DNA of 64,000 nucleotides from contig NZ_KB907454.1 of NCBI RefSeq assembly GCF_000382045.1, forward strand, positions 342,259 to 406,258, in the 5' to 3' direction. Origin of the DNA: Variovorax atrisoli 110B (GTDB lineage: Bacteria > Pseudomonadota > Gammaproteobacteria > Burkholderiales > Burkholderiaceae_C). The notes beneath the pieces were generated by a model. It did no database searches. It was not told where the DNA came from and was given only the letters and a program-made list of their open reading frames with translations. Shown here piece after piece: positions 44,437 through 53,343 of the stretch. The translations under genes were made by a program, and so were the position numbers. Position 1 is the first letter of the stretch, and each line of letters starts with the position of its first letter.

Positions 44437-44922
44437 ATGAATGCGGAACGACTGTTTGCGCTGGTCGGAATGACCAATACCGACAACGACGTGATCGACG
44501 CGGTCCGGGCCCATGGTGGGTCAATCGGAGCGCTCTCCGAGAAGAAGCTGGCGGAGCTGACGATCGACTTCATCCAGCTGAACACGCTCGGTGTCGCGCT
44601 CGCATTCACGTCGAAGGAATTCTTCTCCCGGAACTATCGCGATCCGATCGGCACCGGCCCGTACGCGATGAGCGGCGTTTTCTACTACCCCAATGGGGCG
44701 CCGAAGGTGTCCGCCTACCTGGGAACCGTTCCGTTTTCCGCCGGCCCGGTCGGCAACCGCGGCGAGGCGCTCGCAGCCTTCGGTGAGCCGCAAGAAACCG
44801 AGGAAGAGGATGGCGATGTCTACTGGGATATCTGGATGAAGGACGGCCGGCAGATCAAGGTCGACTACAACGATGAATTGGCCGTGAAGACGGTTCTGGT
44901 CTCGTTCCCCATGAAGGGTTGA
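44437..44922 (+). CDS. Small cytoplasmic protein, candidate immunity-type protein
   Basis: A 161-residue protein with no signal peptide or membrane helix. The first part is a helical region (MNAERLFALVGMTNTDNDVI); the second has alternating beta-like segments and an acidic patch (FGEPQETEEEDGDVYWDIW) ending KTVLVSFPMKG. The pattern FGEPxE followed by WDxWxKDGRQIKVDYN recalls small immunity proteins of polymorphic or pyocin-type toxins, but I cannot assign a family. It is the first intact gene after the IS21 scar, and other candidate immunity-type genes follow, which supports but does not prove the idea. Confidence 0.6.
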   Translation: MNAERLFALVGMTNTDNDVIDAVRAHGGSIGALSEKKLAELTIDFIQLNTLGVALAFTSKEFFSRNYRDPIGTGPYAMSGVFYYPNGAPKVSAYLGTVPFSAGPVGNRGEALAAFGEPQETEEEDGDVYWDIWMKDGRQIKVDYNDELAVKTVLVSFPMKG

Positions 44923-44938
44923 GGCGGCGTTTCAACGT

Positions 44939-45997
44939 TTGGGGAGCAAGGTGTGCGGGCGACGCTGCGGTTGTCCTGCGCGTCGATGTCCACGGCGAGA
45001 CGATACGAAGGACCAGGGCTGCTTGAAGGAGTTGGGCTTGCAAAGGGAAATCAATCAGGTCGCGGAGACCACCGAAGGCATCGCGTTCATGGGCCTGGCG
45101 TACCCTGCAGGGGACGTCGGTGCGGCGGTCGGAAGCCTCTATCGGCTCGCCCCCGGCAGCAAGGCCGGCGATCAGGCCGTCCACATCCTCTCGACCAACG
45201 ATGCGCTTCGTGTGCTGTGGGTGTCTCCTGCCGACAGCCTCTGGGTAGGCAGCGCCGACGGGCGTGTGGGCACCACCGCATCGACGGGGTGGGCGGCGGC
45301 CGAGGGAGACCTGGCGTACGAGGCATTGAACGGAGGGCCGGCCTGGACGGTCTCGACCCTGCCCCGCGACCGTGTCAAAGGCTTGCTACCCAATATCACC
45401 GCCATGTGGGGCAGCGCGGACGACGACGTTCATGTGGGCGTGCACGGCGGACACCTGTACCACTGGAATGGCAAGCAATGGACCCAGACGCGAGACGGCG
45501 ACGGCACGGCCGACCAGACGATCCGGACCATCCGTGGGCATGCAGCCGATGATGTCTACGCGGTGGGGGCTGTCGGCACGCTGCTGCACTACGACGGGCA
45601 GCGGTGGCGCAATCTGCCCATTCCCGGGACACCCACGGAAGGGGAATCGCTCGGTGGGATCGCCTTGCTGCCTGACCGGACCGTGATGGTTTGCGCATCC
45701 GGCGTCCACGGACGGCTCTTGCGTGGCAATGCCGCGGGCTTCACGGAGTTTGGCCGCTATCCCATGCAACTCAACAGCGTGGCGGCACTGGGCGATCGCC
45801 TGCTGTTCGCAGCTTGGGACGGCGTGGCGGAGCTCTTCGGACGCGAGGTCCGCATCGTCAAGGACAACTTCAAGACGGCGGGTGCGTTCGAAGGTCGAGG
45901 CCGTGTGTTCTTCACCGAGCCCGCCGCGCCCCGTATGCAGTACATCGTGCATGACCCGGCCAACCAGGCGACGCCCTGGACTCGCAGCAAGTTCTGA
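44939..45997 (+). CDS. Beta-propeller repeat protein, start uncertain
   Basis: The 352-codon frame contains repeated blades such as HVGVHGGHLYHWNGKQWTQT and VYAVGAVGTLLHYDGQRW, the DDVYAVG-GTLLHYDG pattern of bacterial WD-like propellers. The frame opens at a TTG, and the first 30 codons are cysteine/arginine-rich and unlikely to be coding; translation may begin near 45022 (a TTG) or 45089 (ATG, MGLAYPAGD). A plausible ATG at 44983 is in another frame, so a small frameshift near the 5' end is possible. No secretion signal is apparent. Such propellers are common among toxin-linked and effector-immunity islands. Confidence 0.6.
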   Translation: MGSKVCGRRCGCPARRCPRRDDTKDQGCLKELGLQREINQVAETTEGIAFMGLAYPAGDVGAAVGSLYRLAPGSKAGDQAVHILSTNDALRVLWVSPADSLWVGSADGRVGTTASTGWAAAEGDLAYEALNGGPAWTVSTLPRDRVKGLLPNITAMWGSADDDVHVGVHGGHLYHWNGKQWTQTRDGDGTADQTIRTIRGHAADDVYAVGAVGTLLHYDGQRWRNLPIPGTPTEGESLGGIALLPDRTVMVCASGVHGRLLRGNAAGFTEFGRYPMQLNSVAALGDRLLFAAWDGVAELFGREVRIVKDNFKTAGAFEGRGRVFFTEPAAPRMQYIVHDPANQATPWTRSKF

Positions 45998-46133
45998 GTC
46001 GGGCCACCGGAAGGCGCCGGCTTCCGGAGTCCGCCGTCCAACGAGTCTTCGGATTCACCTTTGCTTCCTCCTTGATTGACGAGCTACCTTCCCGACAGGC
46101 GCATTGAAGCCTTGGGCCGGCCCCAAGCCAAGG

Positions 46134-46739
46134 TCATGGCTGTGGACATGGATTCGCCTTGCGATCGGCGTGGCCGACAGCCTGGTATCGACGCTGTTCG
46201 GCATTCCAGTGCAGCGTGGGAAGCTCATACGCCCCACCGACGCTCGGCGTGCCGACATGGACGCGAATCTCCTGCGGAACGCCGTCCAACCAACGCCCGT
46301 GCCTGAGCTCGAGCATGGCCGGCTGATCCCACGGAAAGAGCTGATCGATGCCGCCGACACAGCGAAACTCGCTGTCCACCAGCAACGGTGTCGGGAAGCT
46401 CTCCCACGGCGCGTTGGCCGGTCTGCCTTCGTAATAGGCGGATGCAAAGATGGTGACCAGCGCCACCTGCGGCCGTGCACCGGGCGCCGCCAGTTCGCAA
46501 CGGCGGGTCGCCGCCAGGTAAGGCGTCCACGCGGCTGGCAAGCGGTCCCGATCCTTCGCTTCCAGCTGCGTGCAAGACCCCGGCTGTAACTTCCGCCAGG
46601 CGTCAACCGGCTTTCCGGCACCCTTCGCGGATGCAAGCTCAGACCATGCAGGTGTGCCCAGCAGGATGCCAGCGGCCATCAATACCCTTGGGATGGTCGC
46701 CCATCCGCTGGTGCAGGTTGGAGATAGTTCCAGGCCCAT
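46134..46739 (-). CDS. Secreted protein of unknown function
   Basis: A 201-residue protein with an export signal (TIPRVLMAAGILLGTPAWSE) and a cysteine-containing mature part: GSCTQLEAKDRDRLPAAW, then ATRRCELAAP, FRCVGGIDQLFPWDQPAMLE and a final ANPCPQP. Four cysteines in the mature chain suggest disulfides in the periplasm. I recognise no family. ATG 46739 keeps a basic residue ahead of the hydrophobic core; ATG 46679 has a better ribosome-binding AAGGG but would shorten the signal. It is transcribed opposite to its neighbours within the immunity-type island. Confidence 0.6.
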   Translation of the reverse strand: MGLELSPTCTSGWATIPRVLMAAGILLGTPAWSELASAKGAGKPVDAWRKLQPGSCTQLEAKDRDRLPAAWTPYLAATRRCELAAPGARPQVALVTIFASAYYEGRPANAPWESFPTPLLVDSEFRCVGGIDQLFPWDQPAMLELRHGRWLDGVPQEIRVHVGTPSVGGAYELPTLHWNAEQRRYQAVGHADRKANPCPQP

Positions 46740-46851
46740 TCAGTTTTTCGACTCGTTCAGATCGATATCGCCCGCGGTATGCCGCAGGTCCGTTCATGGT
46801 GACGTCTCGATCCGAGTATCGGACAGGCGGCCATGATGCGACACTCTTCCG

Positions 46852-48828
46852 ATGCCAACACCCAAGAGCGTCGCGCGCTATCCCGTTGTTCTCTCCTGGC
46901 GCTCTGCCGGCTCAGCATCGCTCGACGACGCGCCTGGGCTCGAGCTCTTGTGGAAGACCTGGAATGACCAGCTGTCGTCCATGGAGTCAGTGGCCAGCGG
47001 CCGCGGCTGGCAGATCGAGCCGCTGGCATTCGGTGCACCGGTTTCCGGAAAGACGCTGAATGCACTCGATGCCAAACTGATGCGGCGCACGGGACGCCCG
47101 TTACCCGCGCAACTGCGCTGGCTGCTGACCCGCGCCTCGTCCTGCGCCTTCGGCTGGCGCACCTCGGCCGAAGACGAGCCGGATGGCAAATTCGCCGCCT
47201 GTTACGCAGGCGGCGCAGGAGCGCTCTGGGACGTGGAGCAGATCGACCCCACCGGCCAGGCCTTGTCCAGTTGGGTTGACGGCTGGGTGGAGGACCTGCG
47301 GGAAAACGAGGAGGACGCCGAGGCCACCGCGATGCAGGCGCTCTGGGATCGACATCTGCCATTCCTTCACCTGCCCAACGGTGATCTGCTGGTGCTGGAC
47401 CTGAGCAGCGACGACCCTGCTCGCCAGCCCGTGCGCTATTTCAGCCATGAACGGGACGGCCTGCACGGTCATGTGCTCGCTGCCGACCTGTTCGAATTCC
47501 TCAGCGGCTGGATGGCCCTGGGCTGTGTGGGCTCGACCTGGCATTGCTGGGATCTGTTCACGGCCGACGAGGGGCCCGAGCGCGTGCGCCTGGACACCGC
47601 AGGCCCGGCCGCCGAGCGCTGGCGCATGTGGCTGGCCGACGACCCAGCGTTCGCCCCGGAGGGGGGCGTGATGCGCCCCAAGCCCGTACGTGCGAGCACG
47701 TCGGCCGATTTCGCATTGCTCGAGGCCGCGGTCAAGGGAGACATCCGCGCCGCAGAAACGGCGATTGCCGCGGGTGCCCGGCTGGACTGCGCGGACCTGG
47801 ACGATCACTACAACGACGAGAACACGGCCGTGGTCCTTGCCGCTAAGCGCGACGATCTTGCGATGCTGGAGTGCCTGTTGCGCCATGGTGCCTCGCTCGC
47901 GCCTCACAAGCTACCGCTCGTGGCCGCCATGACCACGGCGCAGGCCCCGACGCTGCTATGGCTGATCCGCGCCGGCGCCCGCATCGATCCCTGGCCCGAA
48001 GAGCGCTTCGCGGCCCTGCACCGGCTGCTGGACGCTGAACAGCTGTCAGACGGCGAGTACTTCGCTGTACTCGACGCCATGCTGGCTGCGGGAGCCAACC
48101 CCAACGTAGGGTGGGACACCGCATCCAGCGGAGCGTCGACCACGATGCTGATGCGCACAGGCCCCATGAGCCAGGCCCGTCTGCTGGCTGCCGGCGCCGA
48201 TCCACATATGCGCGACCTGCAAGGTCGGACGGCCATGCACCATGCGCGCTCGCCGGAGCAGATCAAGCTACTGGCCGATCACGGCCTGGATGCGAACGAC
48301 TTTTCCCGCCCTCCGCCCGGTGACACGGGCACCACCCCTTTGCAGGATGTGCTGGGTGAATGGTCGGAGACAGCACCCGCCGAGGCCGTACAGGCCTTCC
48401 TGTCGGCCGAGGCCGATCCAGCCCTGACGGACTCATTGGGGAACAACGCCTGGGCATACTGCAGGCACCTCACATGCGCCCAGCTGCTGGCCAAACATCT
48501 GCCCTTCGATCCCGCCTGGCGTAATGCGCGGGGCCAGACCTGCCTGCATTTCGCGGTGGAACAGGGGCAGCGCCTCTATGTCCATTCCATTACCTTGTGG
48601 CCCCAGCTGGTGCGCTGGGGGCTGGAGATCGACGCTCAGGATGCCGACGGCAACACGGCGCTGCACCTCATGGCCGGGTATGTCGACAGCGAGCACGACT
48701 TGCCCAGCGTGCAACAGTTGATCGATATGGGGGCCTCGTGGGAGGTCCGCAACCATGTAGGCAAGACACCGAGGGACCTGCTCAAGAAGAAGTACCGGAC
48801 TTCGGCTGGCGCCTTGCGGAAGCGATAG
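46852..48828 (+). CDS. SMI1/KNR4 (SUKH)-like domain fused to ankyrin repeats
   Basis: A 658-residue soluble protein. About 55-235 resemble a SUKH (SMI1/KNR4) domain: RTGRPLPAQLRWLLTRASSC, FGWRTS, then LPFLHLPNGDLLVLDLSSDD and HVLAADLFEFLSGWMALG. From about 285 to the end run ankyrin repeats, for example FALLEAAVKGDIRAAETAIA, LLRHGASLAPHKLPLVAAMT, DLQGRTAMHHARSPEQIKLL and DADGNTALHLMAGYVDSEHD. SUKH and ankyrin modules both occur as immunity proteins against contact-dependent or type VI toxins; their fusion suggests a multivalent binder. No toxin gene is adjacent, so it could be an orphan immunity protein. Confidence 0.75.
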   Translation: MPTPKSVARYPVVLSWRSAGSASLDDAPGLELLWKTWNDQLSSMESVASGRGWQIEPLAFGAPVSGKTLNALDAKLMRRTGRPLPAQLRWLLTRASSCAFGWRTSAEDEPDGKFAACYAGGAGALWDVEQIDPTGQALSSWVDGWVEDLRENEEDAEATAMQALWDRHLPFLHLPNGDLLVLDLSSDDPARQPVRYFSHERDGLHGHVLAADLFEFLSGWMALGCVGSTWHCWDLFTADEGPERVRLDTAGPAAERWRMWLADDPAFAPEGGVMRPKPVRASTSADFALLEAAVKGDIRAAETAIAAGARLDCADLDDHYNDENTAVVLAAKRDDLAMLECLLRHGASLAPHKLPLVAAMTTAQAPTLLWLIRAGARIDPWPEERFAALHRLLDAEQLSDGEYFAVLDAMLAAGANPNVGWDTASSGASTTMLMRTGPMSQARLLAAGADPHMRDLQGRTAMHHARSPEQIKLLADHGLDANDFSRPPPGDTGTTPLQDVLGEWSETAPAEAVQAFLSAEADPALTDSLGNNAWAYCRHLTCAQLLAKHLPFDPAWRNARGQTCLHFAVEQGQRLYVHSITLWPQLVRWGLEIDAQDADGNTALHLMAGYVDSEHDLPSVQQLIDMGASWEVRNHVGKTPRDLLKKKYRTSAGALRKR

Positions 48829-49139
48829 GCGCCCGGGTCACCACTTCGACCCGGTATCTGGCGATGAGGAGTGCAAAGAAGGCGCCAAGTATGTAAGCGC
48901 GCGGCGAACCCGTCTTGACGACGGCGCGGATCAGCAAGCCGTGGTTGGCAACCAGCGATGCGGCAGCAGCTCTGCAATACAGCTGGCCGGGTATGTAGGA
49001 GTGGGTGACGCCTACCGAATTCGCCCGCCGTTGCTGGCTGCAGGCAGCAAGGTTGATGTCAGAGGAGCCGGGAGTTTCTATCCCGAGAGGTACTGATTCG
49101 GGGACAGACTCTCCCATCTGAACATCGGGCTCAAGGCTC

Positions 49140-49435
49140 AACTTCCCTGCCGGAGTGTTCCCGTCCCGGTCCCACCTGTCTGGCCCACGCCCGTGCCGGT
49201 TTGCCGCGGGACCAGACCGATCCAGGCAGCGATATCCCGACCATCTTTGAACGCCGTTGGCGAGCCCATGCTGGAGACGACAGCCGTGGCCCTCGTGAGC
49301 TCGACGCCGGGAATCTCGGCCACTGCCTTGCACGCACTACTCTGGCGCAGCTGATGCGCGAGGCGACGCTCGATGGCTCCGATGTTCGCGTGCAGTTGCC
49401 GCCCAGTGTCGGAAACGCCATGTGCTCCAGCTCTT
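49140..49435 (-). mobile_element. IS110-family transposase C-terminal fragment
   Basis: The minus strand encodes IGAIERRLAHQLRQSSACKA, VAEIPGVELTRATAVVSSMG and SPTAFKDGRDIAAWIGLVPR followed by QTGTG, the transposase_20 (helix-hairpin-helix) domain of IS110/IS1111 elements. The DEDD catalytic half is missing and the 3' part is shifted. No terminal sequences could be assigned. Confidence 0.8.
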
Positions 49436-49658
49436 GGCATGGGAGTTTCCGGGCCGATGGGTCATCGATAAAGACGCTCAGGATGCGGGTGGGAATGTCG
49501 GCGTCGGACAATCGCCTGCAGCCCGCACATGCGCCAAGCCGGCGAAGGCTCCAGCGCCACCGCGCCGGCGTCGATACGATGTCGCACCACGTGGAAGAAC
49601 TGCGTGCTGCTGCTGTCGAACTCGGCCGGGAGCGATCGAGCCGGGTACAGTCTTGCGG

Positions 49659-50207
49659 ATGCACAGACTGGCCTGCTGCGCCCTTGCCGCACTCGCACTC
49701 ATGAGCTCCATCCCGCCCGCCCAAGCCACTCGCCCTGCTGCCGGCCAGGAAGTCGACGAATCGCGTTCGATCGAGCTTCCGGGCGAGCTTCCCCGGCCGT
49801 GCATCGCCGTGCCTGGCGGACAGGCCACAGTGCTGCTTTCGCGTCGCGAACTGGAGCAGATGGCCGCTGGTGCGCCGACCGCATGGGCCACCGAGGCCGA
49901 GCGCCAGGCGCTCATCCAGGGTCGACGAGCCGCCGCGGTGCTGAAGGCGGCGGGAGACGGATCGACTGCCGACGCCAACGGCTGCCAGGCGCTGCAGGGC
50001 CCTGCCGATTCCGACGCACAGCACGTGGTCGCGGACTTCCTGGAGCGGGGCATCGCATCCGTCCTGCTCTCCGGCAAGGCTCAGCCCCGGATCACGGTCC
50101 GCTACCTCGGCTTGAAATGCGGGCCGACCTGCGGCAGGGGCGACATCCTGTTCCTTGTGCCGGGCGAGCCGGGTCCGTTCTTCGTGGTGCCGTGGTGGGT
50201 GTCGTGA
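49659..50207 (+). CDS. Exported protein of unknown function
   Basis: A 182-residue protein with a clear signal peptide, MHRLACCALAALALMSSIPP ending AQA. The mature part has a helical middle (ELEQMAAGAPTAWATEAERQ), one CQALQGP cysteine, and a C-terminal KCGPTCGRGDILFLVPGEPG with two close cysteines that may form a disulfide or metal site. No family is recognised. It converges on the LRR protein gene with 26 bases between stops. Position among candidate immunity-type genes hints at a periplasmic protective role; this is only context. Confidence 0.6.
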   Translation: MHRLACCALAALALMSSIPPAQATRPAAGQEVDESRSIELPGELPRPCIAVPGGQATVLLSRRELEQMAAGAPTAWATEAERQALIQGRRAAAVLKAAGDGSTADANGCQALQGPADSDAQHVVADFLERGIASVLLSGKAQPRITVRYLGLKCGPTCGRGDILFLVPGEPGPFFVVPWWVS

Positions 50208-50233
50208 CCGCTGTCGACCGGGCAGCAGCAGCC

Positions 50234-52102
50234 TCAGCTGCTCTCCAGGCTCCCGTGCACACGGGAGAAATCGCCTAGCGCCAGGTCCTTCTCGTGGATG
50301 CTGAAGGTGAAGGTGCCCGCGTCCCAGAAGCAGAAGCCCGGGTTGCCGTCGGAGCACAGCGTCAGCAGGTTGACCCACTCCACGGGCAGCCCGCCCTTCT
50401 CGCGCGATGCCTGCTCCTGCGGATTCTCGTGCTGCGTGAAGACGTGGGCGTTCATCAGGTGAGCGGCGTTCCGGCGCTCGCCGTCGCCAGCCAGTTCGGC
50501 TTCGAGTGCCCAGTAGGCCTCCTGCAGCGCGTCGTCCCTGTCGATCTCCAGCAGCACGGTGTCGTCGCCCAGCAGACGCCCGTTGCCGGCGTTGTAGAGA
50601 TTCGGCAACGACACGGTGACCTCGACGCTGATCTTGTAGCCCTCGTACCCATCGGACACGCTACAGCCGTCGGCGAACTCGGCGTCTTCCGGCCAAGCGT
50701 GCGTGCGCAGCGCGTCGGCCGGCGCATCTGAATACAGCACGCGCACGCCGTCGTCTTCTTCCTGGCCTTCGCCGAAAAAATAGAGGCGGCCCGAGCGCGG
50801 CAGCCACGGTTGCAGCGGCGCGATGTCGGCCAGGTCGATCTGCGCGTAGAAGCGCCAGGGTTTTCCGTCGGTCGCGGGGTAGTCGATGTCGGGCGGCAGG
50901 TCGGGCCTGCCGCCGATGCGGCTGTTGCCCAGGCTCGCGTAGTCTTCGGGTTCCACGGTGCGCAGGCGCAGCGCCTGGCGCGCATGGCGCAGGAGTGCGT
51001 CTTCGTAGCGCTGGAGGCCGTGCCGCGCGAGGGCCTCGCCCAGCAGCGCCACATGCCGCGGACTGCCGCGTGCCATGAGGGCCTCGCGATCCACCACGGC
51101 CTCGACCTCGGGGCGGTAGCGGATGTCGCGAAACAGGGCTTCGTTCTTTCTCTCGACGTCGACCTTTTCGATGTTCCTCAGCGTGGCCGGTAGCGACTCG
51201 AAGGGGTTCTTGTTGATACTCAGGTACATGAGGGCCGGCAGGTTGCCCACGGACTCGGGCAAAGTCGAAAGCCGGTTTCCGTCGAGCAACAGGCGCTGCA
51301 GACGCACGAGCCGAGAGATGCTGTCAGGCAATGCCTCGATGCGGCAGTACTCGAGCGAGAGCACTTCCAGCGATTCGAGCGCACCCAGGCCATCGGGGAG
51401 GCGTGAGAAGACAGGGCTGCGCAGGTACAGCTCGCGAAGCCGGGTCAGCGTGCAGAAGGATTCCGGGAACGTGGTGGCCGAGTTCGCCGTATCAGTGCCC
51501 CACGCATGCTGCAGCGACAGGTGCTCGAGCCGGGTGAAGCGCAGCAGTTCGTCGCGCCAGCGGCCGTTCCAGTCGCCGATGAACAGCCGGCGCACGCGCT
51601 CGGGCGGAACGTCCATCGCCTCTTCGAAGCTGCCGTAGGTGTACGGGCGCACTTCGACCTCTCCCGGCGGGCAATGCCACACCACATGCACCGGCACACC
51701 CTGCGCGTCCGTCTCGTAGTCGTGCCGCAGCAGGCCCTGCAGTTCGATGCGGTCGGGGCGCAGGTCGATCTCGCCGAAGAAGCGCGTGCCGAAGTCGAAG
51801 CCCTTCTCCCAGAGCGCGAAGAAGCCGTTCGTCGGCTGGTTCTGGAGATAGCTGATGCGCCGCTTCGGCGTGTCGTGGTTGTCGTAGAAGTGGAAGGTCG
51901 ACGACCGGAACGAGGGAGCGATCCGGCCGGCCCCGGGATTGTCGGAGCCCTCCGGGTCGAAGGGCGGCGTGTGCCGCGCCTCGTCGTAGCCGACGGGCCG
52001 GGCCTTGAGGTGGAAGGACATGCCACCGTCCTCAAACGCGACCTCCGTCTCGGGGTCGAACTCGAATGCGCATTTGCCGATCTGGAACTTGTTGATGGAC
52101 AC
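50234..52102 (-). CDS. Leucine-rich repeat protein with C-terminal DUF1963 (YwqG-like) domain
   Basis: A 622-residue protein starting at GTG 52102, preceded by GGAG at 5 bases; the upstream open frame crosses a repeat shared with 19.2 kb and is excluded. The N-terminal part has no clear family. LRRs lie at about 215-335: LRELYLRSPVFSRLPDGLGA, LEVLSLEYCRIEALPDSISR, LQRLLLDGNRLSTLPESVGN. The C-terminal half, from about 390, matches DUF1963: NSRIGGRPDLPPDIDYPATD, PWRFYAQIDLADIAPL and SGRLYFFG. DUF1963/YwqG proteins occur with toxin systems as possible immunity proteins. The protein is cytoplasmic by sequence. Confidence 0.75.
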   Translation of the reverse strand: MSINKFQIGKCAFEFDPETEVAFEDGGMSFHLKARPVGYDEARHTPPFDPEGSDNPGAGRIAPSFRSSTFHFYDNHDTPKRRISYLQNQPTNGFFALWEKGFDFGTRFFGEIDLRPDRIELQGLLRHDYETDAQGVPVHVVWHCPPGEVEVRPYTYGSFEEAMDVPPERVRRLFIGDWNGRWRDELLRFTRLEHLSLQHAWGTDTANSATTFPESFCTLTRLRELYLRSPVFSRLPDGLGALESLEVLSLEYCRIEALPDSISRLVRLQRLLLDGNRLSTLPESVGNLPALMYLSINKNPFESLPATLRNIEKVDVERKNEALFRDIRYRPEVEAVVDREALMARGSPRHVALLGEALARHGLQRYEDALLRHARQALRLRTVEPEDYASLGNSRIGGRPDLPPDIDYPATDGKPWRFYAQIDLADIAPLQPWLPRSGRLYFFGEGQEEDDGVRVLYSDAPADALRTHAWPEDAEFADGCSVSDGYEGYKISVEVTVSLPNLYNAGNGRLLGDDTVLLEIDRDDALQEAYWALEAELAGDGERRNAAHLMNAHVFTQHENPQEQASREKGGLPVEWVNLLTLCSDGNPGFCFWDAGTFTFSIHEKDLALGDFSRVHGSLESS

Positions 52103-52185
52103 GAGGGCTCCGCGGGGAAACTGGCTTCCGAGCCTATCAGCAGGCGCAAGGCCCTGGTAGTTCTTGAAGGTGGCTGCGATTCCTT

Positions 52186-52233
52186 TGCGCGCATGCATCA
52201 GGGAGGCCCGCATCCGATCATCTTCTCTTTAGA
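52186..52233. repeat. Right copy of the 46-bp imperfect direct repeat
   Basis: Plus strand TGCGCGCATGCATCA, variable bases with GGCC, CATCC and TCATCTTCTC then TTAG, matching 19.17-19.21 kb in order, spacing and orientation. It separates the LRR protein start region from the truncated IS3 transposase. On the minus strand both copies hold a tiny frame starting GAAGATGA that closes at the conserved TGATGCATGCGCGC. Confidence 0.5.
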
Positions 52234-52655
52234 AGCCATGGGCTGCTGCCGGTCTCATAGACACCGACCTCAGCTTTTTGAGCTTTCTCGAACTCTACCG
52301 GACTGACGTAGCCGAGCGTCGAATGACGGCGCGTCGGGTTGTAGAACCGCTCGATGTAATCGAACACGTCGGCGCGGGCCTGTTCTCTGGACCGGTACAC
52401 CTTTCTGGCTGTGCGCTCAGTCTTCAGTGAACTGAAGAAGCTCTCCATGGCCGAGTTGTCCCAGACCTCACCCGCGCGGCTCATGCTGCAGGTGATGCCT
52501 TGCTCCTTCAGCAGCTCCTGGAAGTGCTCGCTGGTGTATTGGCTTCCTTGGTCGGAGTGATGCAGCAACGCGACCGGCTTGCCCCGGCGCCACACTGCCA
52601 TCATCAACGCATCGGCCACCAGCTGCGAGGTCATGCTGTTGACCTGCTCGGTTTA
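52218..52655 (-). mobile_element. IS3-family OrfB C-terminal half
   Basis: The minus strand encodes SQLVADALMMAVWRRGKPVA, HHSDQGSQYTSEHFQELL, WDNSAMESFFSSLKTERTAR and YNPTRRHSTLGYVSPVEFEK, including the second Asp and the Glu of the DDE triad. The first half of OrfB and OrfA are missing, and the 5' break adjoins another IS3-type fragment. The 3' end meets the direct repeat, so the original right end is lost. Confidence 0.85.
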
Positions 52656-52706
52656 GTCGAGACAGTTTTTCTAGAAGACGGCGGGTTGCAGTTCTTTGTG
52701 GAGTTC

Positions 52707-52925
52707 CTATTTGAACTCCGCCGGCGTCAGGTATTGCAAGCTGCTGTTGGGACGTACCTCGTTGTAGTGATTGCGCCAAGCTTCGATCAGAACAGCGGCT
52801 TCGCGGCGTGAGCGGAACCACTCGATGGACAGGCAATCGTCGCGGAACTTGCCGTTGAAGCTTTCGTCGGTGCCGTTCTGCCAAGGCTTTCCCGGATCGT
52901 TGAGCACGGTGGTGTTAGCGCCAGT
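52707..52925 (-). mobile_element. IS3-family (IS407-type) OrfB C-terminal fragment
   Basis: The minus strand encodes NDPGKPWQNGTDESFNGKF, SIEWFRSRREAAVLIEAW and HYNEVRPNSSLQYLTPAEFK, the end of an IS407-group transposase, distinct from the IS3 fragment beside it. Upstream it abuts IS21 right-end repeats. Nested truncation of several elements is evident here. Confidence 0.85.
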
Positions 52926-53337
52926 GCAATCGAGACCAGCGGGGGGTGCCAATCGAACATTGACCGGGGGCTGGAGCTGGTTCCGCTAGGAGCCACCTGT
53001 GAATAACCATAGGGCGGATGCCTCGGTGGGCCCTCCTCTTTTTTGAACCGGTGGTTGGTATTGCCGACCCTTCAGGCGAGGCCCCTTCCTCCACGACCTC
53101 GCTCATCTGGGCGGCCGCTGCCCTCCTGGTCTGCTCGCGCGTTTCGATGCACCCCTTGGCTTCGTGCGTGCTGTGGCGGAAGCGGTAGGACTCGTTGCCC
53201 GTCTCGATGATGTGACAGTGATGGGCCAAGCGATCCAGCAGCGTTGTGGTCATCTTGGCGTCGCCGAACACACTGAACCCCTCCGCCAACGTCAGATTGG
53301 TGGTGATCGTCACGCTGGTGCGCTCGTACCGGGTCAT
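52926..53337 (-). mobile_element. istB: IS21-family istB 3' fragment with right-end repeats
   Basis: The minus strand encodes [40 protein letters not shown] and NESYRFRHS, the C-terminal part of the IstB ATPase. Downstream, 52932-52975 holds GTTCGATTGGCACCCCCC-type end repeats. istA and the istB N-terminus are absent. Together with the istA fragment at 43.2-43.6 kb, in the same orientation, it forms the outer limits of the immunity-type island. Confidence 0.8.
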
Positions 53338-53343
53338 GCGGGG

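Noticed and set aside
43205..53337. IS21 fragments as two halves of one interrupted element
   Set aside because: Both are minus-strand but istA lies at lower coordinates than istB, the reverse of a single element's order.
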